From contig DLCH01000009.1 of the NCBI GenBank assembly GCA_002480525.1, forward strand, positions 1 to 64,000: a stretch of 64,000 bases of DNA. The letters run 5' to 3'. The notes beneath the pieces were generated by a model. That model saw only the letters and a list, made by a program, of their open reading frames with translations. It was not told where the DNA came from and did no database searches. This DNA is from Gammaproteobacteria bacterium UBA7803 (GTDB lineage Bacteria; Pseudomonadota; Gammaproteobacteria; Pseudomonadales; Azotimanducaceae). Shown here one piece after another: positions 25,661-31,750 of this stretch (position 1 is the first letter of the stretch; each line of letters opens with the position of its first letter). The translations under genes and the position numbers were made by a program.

Positions 25661-25704
25661 ATGGCGCGTTCTCCGGATCCCGTTCCGCTTCAAGGAGAAA
25701 CGTC

Positions 25705-26100
25705 ATGTCCAACGAAGATACGAAGTATTTCGACCTCTACACCACCGGCATCGGTTATCTGAACCGTGTCCGGGAGGTGACGCCGAAGGAAGGCTCGCCT
25801 TTCTGGAGCGTCACCATCGCTGCTCTTCGGGGCAGCGCCGACGACGCCCAGTACAGCTACTTCGAGTGTCGCGTGTCCGGCAAGCAGGCGCAGGAGATCG
25901 TGCGTCAGCTCAAGCCGGCCGTCGAGGGCAAGCTCAAGGTGCTCGTGGGGTTCACGCTCAGCGACCTGTTCGCTGAAGCCTACACCTACAAGAACGGCGA
26001 CAAGGCCGGTGAGACCGGGGTCAGCCTGAAGGCTCGCCTGTTGCGAGTCGGCTGGGCCAAGGTCGACGGCCAACCGTTCTACAGCGAGCAGGCCGCCTAA
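25705..26100 (+). CDS. DUF3577 / STY4534-family ICE replication protein
   Basis: 131 residues from ATG 25705 with AAGGAG at 25693-25698. KYFDLYTTGIGYLNRVREVT and PFWSVTIAALRGSADDAQYS then YFECRVSGKQAQEIV match the STY4534 family (DUF3577), an OB-fold-like protein conserved in SPI-7/PFGI-1 elements and thought to act in single-strand or replication functions, possibly standing in for SSB. The upstream 200 bases hold two structured leader elements, and the gene is followed by a further hairpin, suggesting post-transcriptional control. Confidence 0.93.
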   Translation: MSNEDTKYFDLYTTGIGYLNRVREVTPKEGSPFWSVTIAALRGSADDAQYSYFECRVSGKQAQEIVRQLKPAVEGKLKVLVGFTLSDLFAEAYTYKNGDKAGETGVSLKARLLRVGWAKVDGQPFYSEQAA

Positions 26101-26112
26101 TCCGCCACTACC

Positions 26113-26198
26113 GACCGGGTGACTTCGTCGCCCGGTCATCTTCAACCCGTCGGGGAGCCATCCCTGACGGGGGTCTCCCCATCTTTCGTGAGGAGACC
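26113..26198 (+). ncRNA. radC leader: terminator-like stem plus two hairpins, one covering the ribosome site
   Basis: Stem GACCGGG 26113-26119 / CCCGGTC 26131-26137 (extended by GAC/GTC in the loop); hairpin CCCGTCGGGGA 26146-26156 / TCCCTGACGGG 26161-26171 (one G-U pair); and GGTCTCC 26172-26178 / GGAGACC 26192-26198. The last stem pairs the Shine-Dalgarno GGAG (26192-26195) six bases before the ATG of radC. Confidence 0.7.
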
Positions 26199-26201
26199 CT
26201 A

Positions 26202-26714
26202 ATGAACAATCAGGACGCGGAGTCGTTCCCGGACGCTAATCGTTTCGATGCGCTGAAGCCGAGAGCACTCAACCGTGAGGAGAAGGAATCCGTGATCAAA
26301 CTGGCGCTGTCCGTGCTCGCCGAACGCCATCGTGCGGGTCGTGCGCTGGGCAGTCCGGAGCAGACACGGTCCTTCCTTCGACTGAAGCTCGTCGACCGCA
26401 AGCACGAGGTGTTCGGTGCGCTGTTCCTCGACAACCGCCACCGGGTCATCCAGGTGGCTGAGATGTTCCAGGGCACCATCGACGGCGCCTCGGTTCATCC
26501 ACGTGTCGTGGTGCAGCGCGCGCTCGAGCTCAATGCAGCCGCGGTCGTCTTCTTCCACAACCATCCTTCGGGTGTCGCCGAGCCGAGCCATGCGGACGAG
26601 GCAATCACCCGGCGGCTGCGGGATGCGTTGGCGCTGGTGGACGTGCGGGTGCTCGATCACTTCGTCGTCGCCGCCGGCGAGAGCGTGTCCTTTGCCGAAC
26701 GCGGGCTCCTTTGA
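26202..26714 (+). CDS. RadC-like JAB/MPN domain protein
   Basis: 170 residues from ATG 26202. RKHEVFGALFLDNRHRVI and the metal site FFHNHPSGVAEPSHADEAIT (His-x-His-Pro-Ser-Gly then Asp) are the complete JAB metalloprotease/RadC motif, and FVVAAGESVSFAERGLL is the usual tail. The HhH-domain of chromosomal RadC is missing, as in most mobile-element copies. Function in mobile elements is unsettled; a role in deconjugating or DNA processing has been suggested. It lies between two structured leaders and a terminator overlaps its stop, so it may be its own unit. Confidence 0.95.
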   Translation: MNNQDAESFPDANRFDALKPRALNREEKESVIKLALSVLAERHRAGRALGSPEQTRSFLRLKLVDRKHEVFGALFLDNRHRVIQVAEMFQGTIDGASVHPRVVVQRALELNAAAVVFFHNHPSGVAEPSHADEAITRRLRDALALVDVRVLDHFVVAAGESVSFAERGLL

Positions 26715-26724
26715 GCCCATTTTT
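26703..26724 (+). terminator. Intrinsic terminator at the end of radC
   Basis: GGGCTC 26703-26708 pairs with GAGCCC 26713-26718, followed by ATTTTT. The stem overlaps the last codons and TGA of radC. Confidence 0.75.
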
Positions 26725-26737
26725 CATCACCCATCGA

Positions 26738-26767
26738 CCTGCCGGGGAGGCGTTCTTTTCCGGCAGG
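26738..26767 (+). ncRNA. Leader hairpin of the DUF6573 gene
   Basis: CCTGCCGG 26738-26745 pairs exactly with CCGGCAGG 26760-26767 over a 14-base loop. It is 43 bases before the DUF6573 start and starts with the same 'CRACCYGYCGGG' sequence as the leaders of DUF3577 and radC. Confidence 0.65.
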
Positions 26768-26810
26768 GAGGAGGTGCGTCTCCGGGGTCGCATTCCCAAG
26801 GAGAACCAAG

Positions 26811-27230
26811 ATGAACCATCAAACGAGTGAACACCCGTTTTTCGGGGAGGTCATTTCCGTCTACACCCGCGCCCAGGCCCTGGCCGACGGCGTCTTGATC
26901 GATGCAGGACCCATGTCCCGTGAAGCCGGTTTCCGCTGGCCAGTCGCCATCACGGCCGGTGCCTGGGCAGACTGCGTAGCCTGGGACGACGCCGACAGCG
27001 AGCGACAGACCCACCAGGATCAGTCCGGTCGCTTGTGGGACGTGCTGTTCATGGCTGCCTACGCTGCACGGGCGAACGCCAACGCGGGTTCCGAGCTCCT
27101 GTTCGAGCTCTACCGCGTGCCGCGGAACGGCGAAGCCACCGAAGCCGAGCTCACCAGGCTGAAGCTGGTGGTGGGCCCGGGTGACGGCGGCGAGCCGGTC
27201 ATGACCATCCTGCTGCCGAACGAGGACTGA
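26811..27230 (+). CDS. DUF6573-family protein
   Basis: 139 residues from ATG 26811 with AAGGAG at 26799-26804. FGEVISVYTRAQALADGVLI and AGFRWPVAITAGAWADCVAW, then GRLWDVLFMAAYAARANAN, match DUF6573, a small protein of plasmids and ICEs, frequently beside RadC. No catalytic motif is visible and its role is unknown. It has its own hairpin leader and is followed by a GCCGGC-CGAT-GCCGGC stem at 27235-27250. Confidence 0.85.
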   Translation: MNHQTSEHPFFGEVISVYTRAQALADGVLIDAGPMSREAGFRWPVAITAGAWADCVAWDDADSERQTHQDQSGRLWDVLFMAAYAARANANAGSELLFELYRVPRNGEATEAELTRLKLVVGPGDGGEPVMTILLPNED

Positions 27231-27341
27231 GCACGCCGGCCGATGCCGGCATCTTCTCCCTGGCCACTTGGGTAAAAGTGGCGCCCATCCTCCAAAGCTG
27301 CCAAGACCCGGCAGGTACGCGCGCTAAATCCAACGCTTGCG

Positions 27342-27362
27342 GATTATTACACTGTAATAATC
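27342..27362. promoter_or_regulatory. 21-base palindrome, copy 2
   Basis: Identical to the site at 23058-23078, including the central C, and followed by (G)CTCGCCGG as there. It opens the 1-kb structured non-coding region. Confidence 0.8.
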
Positions 27363-27403
27363 GCTCGCCGGCCGCTCGAAGCCGCCCCTCACTCCCGAAT
27401 CAG

Positions 27404-27682
27404 CTGTCCACAGAGTCCACAGGCCCTGCCCGCCACGGCAAAGCGAGCCATCGAACTCGCGTCGCCAAGGGCGGGACCGCGCCGTGCGCGGTGCCTGTGG
27501 ACCCCTGTGGGCAGGTGAAACCGCTCCGCAGGCCCGCGGTGACATCTTGATGCAGCCCCTGTGACAGGCGAATGCCTGGCGCCGGGGCTGCGACGTCGCG
27601 ACGCCGCCCGTGTCACTAGCGAGCGAAGCGGGGTAGTGACGCGGGCGGCGCTGCCGTAATCGGCGCGGCGGTGGCGCCGATT
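27404..27682. other. Dense inverted-repeat region, candidate origin (oriT or oriV)
   Basis: DnaA-box-like CTGTCCACAG 27404-27413 and GTCCACAGG 27415-27423 oppose CCTGTGGAC 27494-27502. GCAGCCCC 27552-27559 pairs with GGGGCTGC 27584-27591 and encloses CAGGC/GCCTG. A 17-base stem runs 27602-27618 / 27634-27650 with one G-T position. AATCGGCGC 27658-27666 pairs with GCGCCGATT 27674-27682 and is followed by TTTT. No coding frame is convincing. Such a concentration of cruciforms fits a replication or transfer origin; no nic site is recognised. Confidence 0.5.
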
Positions 27683-27730
27683 TTCGTGATGACGCGCGAA
27701 TGACGCGTTCCTAAACTGCCGCCCACGACC

Positions 27731-27779
27731 GATTCATCCGTGGCCACTGCGGCTCAGTGGCAGAGGGTCGCCCACCCTC
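27731..27779 (+). ncRNA. Structured leader with two hairpins, copy 2
   Basis: TTCATCCGTG is followed by stem GCCACTG 27743-27749 / CAGTGGC 27755-27761 and GAGGGT 27763-27768 / ACCCTC 27774-27779. It matches the leader at 25503 with a C-G in place of T-A. The next 470 bases up to the integrase-like gene hold further stems (ATCGACC/GGTCGAT 27863-27880; GACGGGC/GCCCGTC 27886-27903) and an extended Shine-Dalgarno-like tract at 28038-28049, but no gene I can support. Confidence 0.65.
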
Positions 27780-28248
27780 GACGTCTCGTCGAATCGGGCC
27801 TGCGCGCCAAGGACCGGATCCAGCGCGCCGACCGACAGGTCGCCGGTCCATCGTCCAGATCATCGACCGCAAGGTCGATTCAGCGGACGGGCTTCCGCCC
27901 GTCGTTCCACATCCACTCGCCCGATCGCCAACACGGCGCCGGCGAGTACTTCTTCAACCCCGCGAAATCTTTCTTCGCTCGACTCAACGGAGGTACTGCC
28001 TATCGGCCCATCCATTTTTTCAACTCAAGCACATCGAAAAGGAGGTGATGCGTATTCGAAGCTCGGCCCGCAACGGGCCCGTTGGTTCGCACCGGACCGA
28101 TTCCCAACAGGGAAGAACCGGTGTTGCCTGCAACCAGGCATCTTCAGGTTGAACGGGAGTGGTGTCCCGTGACCCATGCCGGATTCCGGACCTGGTCGGC
28201 TACGGCCTACCGGGTGGTCAGAAACACTTACCAGAGCATCGTGACACC

Positions 28249-29115
28249 GTGAGAGACCTGAACTACCAACTCAAACAGCTCTGTCGCCATAACCGCGACG
28301 GAGGCTATGCGACCCAGCGCAACCGCGAGCGCCTGCTTTCTCTGATTGCGGACCAGCTTCATGCACTGGGCTTCCGGGGCATGGGCGCGCGGTCGCTGAA
28401 GCCGAAGCATGTGGAAGCGCTGGTGAACCGGTGGCAGGCAGAATCGCTCTCCGTCGGCACCATCAAGAATCGGATGACGGTGTTGCGCTGGTGGGCGCAG
28501 AAGGTGAATCGACAGAACGTCGTCGCTCGGCAGAACGACCACTATGGGATCCCCGAGCGTGTGTTTGTCAGCACGGATTCGAAGGCGCGACAGGTCGACG
28601 GCGCGGCGCTCGATCGGATCAAGGACGATCACGTCCGGATGAGCCTCGAGCTGCAGCAGGCCTTCGGGCTCCGGCGTGAGGAGGCCATCAAGTTCCAGCC
28701 GAACTACGCGGACCAGGGCGATCACCTGTTGCTAAAGGACAGCTGGACGAAGGGCGGAAAGGCCCGCGAGATCCCCGTGCGTACCGCGGCACAGCGGGCC
28801 GCTCTGGATCGGGCGCATCGGCTCGCGGGCCGCGGCTCGCTGATCCCGGCCGAACGAAACTACCGGCAGCAGCTGCGTGTGTACGAGCGACACACGGCGA
28901 ATGCCGGGCTCTCGAAACTGCACGGCCTCCGCCATGCCTATGCCCAGGGACGCTATGAGGAGCTGACCGGTTGGAAAGCGCCTGCTGCAGGCGGCCCGAC
29001 CTCAAGGTCCCTCACGCGAGAGCAGCGCGTCGTTGACCGGGAGGCGCGGCTCGTTATTAGCCGAGAGCTCGGCCACGAGCGCGAGCAGATCACGACCGTG
29101 TACCTGGGCCGATGA
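28249..29115 (+). CDS. Integrase-like protein (tyrosine recombinase fold, ICE-associated)
   Basis: 288 residues from GTG 28249; the frame extends upstream to 28159 but that part lies in structured leader DNA. The N-terminal SAM-like region (about 1-95: LNYQLKQLCRHNRDGGYATQ, RSLKPKHVEALVNRWQAE) and the catalytic domain resemble tyrosine recombinases: FGLRREEAIKFQ holds the first Arg, and LHGLRHAYAQGRYE the His-x-x-Arg-like 'LRHAYA' box, ending ISRELGHEREQITTVYLGR with the Gly-His and terminal Tyr. This Integrase_1-type protein is common inside PFGI-1 class ICEs, well away from the att site, so it is probably not the element's main integrase. Confidence 0.85.
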   Translation: MRDLNYQLKQLCRHNRDGGYATQRNRERLLSLIADQLHALGFRGMGARSLKPKHVEALVNRWQAESLSVGTIKNRMTVLRWWAQKVNRQNVVARQNDHYGIPERVFVSTDSKARQVDGAALDRIKDDHVRMSLELQQAFGLRREEAIKFQPNYADQGDHLLLKDSWTKGGKAREIPVRTAAQRAALDRAHRLAGRGSLIPAERNYRQQLRVYERHTANAGLSKLHGLRHAYAQGRYEELTGWKAPAAGGPTSRSLTREQRVVDREARLVISRELGHEREQITTVYLGR

Positions 29116-29206
29116 AAGGAACGCGTCATCTGCGAGAGTTTCCCGTTTCGCTGGGACTGCACGCTCAGCAGACTCGGGCGCAGGCTCTGAATCCGTCCGG
29201 GCAATC

Positions 29207-29653
29207 ATGAAGCGAACGCAAGCGCACCAACGCCATCTTCCCCTCGTCGCTGCCTGCATTCTGGGCGCACTGCTTGCGCCTCTCGAGGCCAATGCGGCCG
29301 AGGTCACTGTTGCGCGCTACTCGACGGTCCAGCCTGCGCCAAGCCTGGCGCAACGGGATCCCCTGGCAGCACCGGTGGTCTCGGTACTGCCGGCTTCCGT
29401 GACTCGGATCGGAGAAGCGGTCGAGACCCTGCTCGGACCATCCGGCTATCGTCTGGCGTCTCCCCTTGCCGCCGAAGCAGAGCGGGCCGAACTTCTGGAT
29501 CTGCCCCTGCCGGAGGCCCACCGCACGTTCGGGCCGCTGCCGCTGCGCACGGCATTGGCGATCCTTGCCGGACCGGCGTTCAGGCTGGTGGAAGATCCCG
29601 TCCACCGTCTGATCTCGTTCGAGCGGTGTGATCAAGCGATGGGTGCGCGCTGA
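29207..29653 (+). CDS. PilL N-terminal-domain protein (PFGI-1 class, TIGR03748-like)
   Basis: 148 residues from ATG 29207. A signal peptide (LPLVAACILGALLAPLEANA) is followed by VARYSTVQPAPSLAQRDPL, SVTRIGEAVETLLGPSGYRL and FGPLPLRTALAILAGPAFRL, the PilL-N pattern seen at the head of PFGI-1 transfer regions, where a type IV pilus operon (pilL-pilV) usually follows. Here no other pil genes follow, so the mating-pair stabilising pilus seems to be absent or elsewhere. It is the first gene of the long + strand transfer run. Confidence 0.88.
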   Translation: MKRTQAHQRHLPLVAACILGALLAPLEANAAEVTVARYSTVQPAPSLAQRDPLAAPVVSVLPASVTRIGEAVETLLGPSGYRLASPLAAEAERAELLDLPLPEAHRTFGPLPLRTALAILAGPAFRLVEDPVHRLISFERCDQAMGAR

Positions 29654-29655
29654 CC

Positions 29656-29898
29656 ATGGAAGCCGTCATCGCCATTTTGATCGTCCTCGGCGTCTTATCC
29701 GCAAGCGGTGTGTTGCCCGAGAAATCTCCGAAGACCCCCAGCCAGGAAACGCACGCGTCTGCGCTCCAGACTTCTGAGAAAGAAATCCGCCCGGCCTGTA
29801 GCCAGCACGGATCGGTCTTTCGCGACCTCACCATGCCTTATGAGCAACGCGCCGGTAGGGAGGCCGCGGGCCAGCCGGAGGCCTCGTGCAATGAATAG
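29656..29898 (+). CDS. Small membrane-anchored protein of the transfer operon
   Basis: 80 residues; ATG 29656 is 2 bases after the PilL-N stop. A single N-terminal membrane segment (VIAILIVLGVLSASGVL) is followed by a hydrophilic Ser/Glu/Arg-rich tail. No family is recognised. It overlaps the next gene by 8 bases, so it is probably translated as part of the transfer operon. Confidence 0.6.
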   Translation: MEAVIAILIVLGVLSASGVLPEKSPKTPSQETHASALQTSEKEIRPACSQHGSVFRDLTMPYEQRAGREAAGQPEASCNE

Positions 29899-30670
29899 GC
29901 CAGTAGCCGTGGGAACCGTGACCGCGGTGCTGTGGCTGGTTGCGAGCCCGAGTTGGGCCGCCGATCCCCCCAACAGCCAAGCAGGGAGCACCACGACGAG
30001 CTCGACGATCCTGGAGCGAACACCGCTCACCGAGCACGAGCGCGCCCGCGCCGGGCTCTGGGGCCTGTCCGCAGCGGAGTGGCAGCGCTACCGAACGCTG
30101 ATGGAAGGGATCCGAGGCAGCATCAGCCCCGGGACCATCTCGCCAATTGAGGTCCTCGGCATCCACGCGCGCGATGAGGCCGAACGCCGCAAATACGCCG
30201 AGCAGTGGGCCGTGATGATGCGCGAGGACGCCGAACGCATCCTCGCTTTCCAGCGCGCCTACGACGCCGCGGGGCGCCTGTTGTACCCGGATGAGTCTTT
30301 GATTGACGTCGCGCGTCTGCCACAGCAGGCCGACAGCGGCGAGGGTCTGAGTCGAACTGACCGGGTGTTGCTGTTCGCGCGTCCGGACTGCGCCGCGTGC
30401 GATGCGCTACTCGCGCGGGTGCTGGCAAGGCTCGACCGTCTCGACGGCGTCGATGTATTTCTGACCGGCATCACAGCGGGCGACCAGGACGCCATTCGGA
30501 ACTGGGCAGCCGAACGCGGTATCCGTCCCGAGTGGGTCACCTCTCGCCGCGTGACCTTGAACTTCGAAGGCGGTGCGCTCGCGCGCGTTGCGCCCGGGCG
30601 AGACGCGCTCCCTGTCCTCATGCGTCGGCGGGGCGGGGCCATCACACCGTTGTCGGGATCCGAGCTGTGA
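29891..30670 (+). CDS. TIGR03759-family ICE protein
   Basis: 259 residues from ATG 29891. A signal peptide ends at SPSWAA, and the mature part has LTEHERARAGLWGLSAAEWQ and RYRTLMEGIRGSISPGTISP then EVLGIHARDEAERRKYAEQW, the TIGR03759 signature. Near residue 163 FARPDCAACDALLARVL is a thioredoxin-like CxxC. The protein is probably periplasmic and may assist disulphide or assembly steps of the mating channel. It starts a coupled run into the transglycosylase (GTGA overlap). Confidence 0.93.
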   Translation: MNRPVAVGTVTAVLWLVASPSWAADPPNSQAGSTTTSSTILERTPLTEHERARAGLWGLSAAEWQRYRTLMEGIRGSISPGTISPIEVLGIHARDEAERRKYAEQWAVMMREDAERILAFQRAYDAAGRLLYPDESLIDVARLPQQADSGEGLSRTDRVLLFARPDCAACDALLARVLARLDRLDGVDVFLTGITAGDQDAIRNWAAERGIRPEWVTSRRVTLNFEGGALARVAPGRDALPVLMRRRGGAITPLSGSEL

Positions 30671-31209
30671 CCCGGGCCCTCGTCTCCTTTCTTGCGCTGG
30701 CGGCGATGGTGGTGGCATCGCCTCCCGTCCTGGCCGCCAGCTCAGTCCCCGAAGGGTACCGCCGCGTCGCGGCGGCGCACGGGATCCCAAGTGAGCTGTT
30801 CTATGCGGTTGCGCTCGCCGAGAGCGGCAGACACATTGAGCACCTGCGCACGACGCGGCCTTGGCCCTGGACTCTCAACATTCAAGGCGAGGGCCATTAC
30901 TTTCCCAGTCGCCAGGCGGCGGTGGTTGCCGCGCAGCATGCGCTCACGAAGGGGCGCCGGTCGATCGACATCGGCCTGATGCAGGTCAATTGGGCATACC
31001 ACGCGACGGCGCTGCGCTCGGTCGAGGCAGCCATCGACCCCTACCACAACCTTGACGTGGGCGCGGGGATCCTCGCCGAGTGCTTTCGAACGCGGGGCGA
31101 CTGGTGGGCGGCCGTCGGCTGCTATCACGCGCCCAGCAATGCCGAGCGTGCGGCCCGTTACCGGGAACGGGTCAAGGGCATCTGGTCCCGTGTTACGGCG
31201 ATCGGGTAG
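30667..31209 (+). CDS. Lytic transglycosylase (SLT domain), conjugation-associated
   Basis: 180 residues from GTG 30667 overlapping the previous stop. A signal peptide (ALVSFLALAAMVVASPPVLA) precedes an SLT fold: IPSELFYAVALAESGRHIE carries the catalytic Glu, DIGLMQVNWAYHA the GLMQ/Asn motif, and DPYHNLDVGAGILAECF then GDWWAAVGCYHAP the remaining conserved parts. It opens the peptidoglycan layer for the transfer channel. It belongs to the same operon as TIGR03759 and TIGR03765. Confidence 0.95.
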   Translation: MTRALVSFLALAAMVVASPPVLAASSVPEGYRRVAAAHGIPSELFYAVALAESGRHIEHLRTTRPWPWTLNIQGEGHYFPSRQAAVVAAQHALTKGRRSIDIGLMQVNWAYHATALRSVEAAIDPYHNLDVGAGILAECFRTRGDWWAAVGCYHAPSNAERAARYRERVKGIWSRVTAIG

Positions 31210-31216
31210 TGCCCGG

Positions 31217-31750
31217 ATGCGATCGGCGGCACAGCCAAGGTTCCTCCTCGCGACCCTCGTCCTGTGGTCAGGCTTCGCGGTCGCCGAGCTCGCCGTCATC
31301 TACGACAGTGGCGCCACCAAGCCGCTCGCGCCGTACCTGGAGGCATTCAGTGAGCTGCCGGCAGCGGCCGCGGTCGAGGCGCAGCCCGGCGACAGTCTGG
31401 GTGCGGCCGATCTGAGGCGCCTGCTACCAATTCGGACGCCGGCGCTGACACCGGGGCCAGTGGCACCACGCCCGTTGTCTCTCCCGAACGGGGCGACGCT
31501 GCCACGGCCGTTCTTCCTGATTGGCGCGGATCCCCAGTCGCGACAGTGGCTCGAGATGCATCGTGAGCGGCTCGCCGAGATCCATGCGGTCGGTATGCTG
31601 GTCAACGCGGAGTCCGTAGCCGACCTCGAGGCGATCGCCGCGATCGCGCGAGGTCTGCCGATCCTGCCCGCGTCCGCGACGGACATCGCAGAGACCCTGG
31701 GACTGAAGCACATCCCGGTCCTCATCTCCCGACGCGGCATCGAGCAATGA
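31217..31750 (+). CDS. TIGR03765-family ICE protein
   Basis: 177 residues from ATG 31217. A signal peptide (FLLATLVLWSGFAVA) is followed by ELAVIYDSGATKPLAPYLEA, GDSLGAADLRRLLPIRTPAL and HAVGMLVNAESVADLEAIAA, ending LKHIPVLISRRGIEQ: the TIGR03765 pattern. Probably a periplasmic component of the transfer apparatus. Its stop overlaps traD by 4 bases (ATGA). Confidence 0.92.
   Translation: MRSAAQPRFLLATLVLWSGFAVAELAVIYDSGATKPLAPYLEAFSELPAAAAVEAQPGDSLGAADLRRLLPIRTPALTPGPVAPRPLSLPNGATLPRPFFLIGADPQSRQWLEMHRERLAEIHAVGMLVNAESVADLEAIAAIARGLPILPASATDIAETLGLKHIPVLISRRGIEQ

Noticed and set aside
28159..28248. Longer start for the integrase-like gene
   Set aside because: The extra residues lie in structured leader DNA and lack domain character; GTG 28249 starts at the first conserved residues.
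30392..30666. Extended frame upstream of the transglycosylase
   Set aside because: It overlaps the TIGR03759 gene and lacks a signal peptide; GTG 30667 gives a proper signal sequence.
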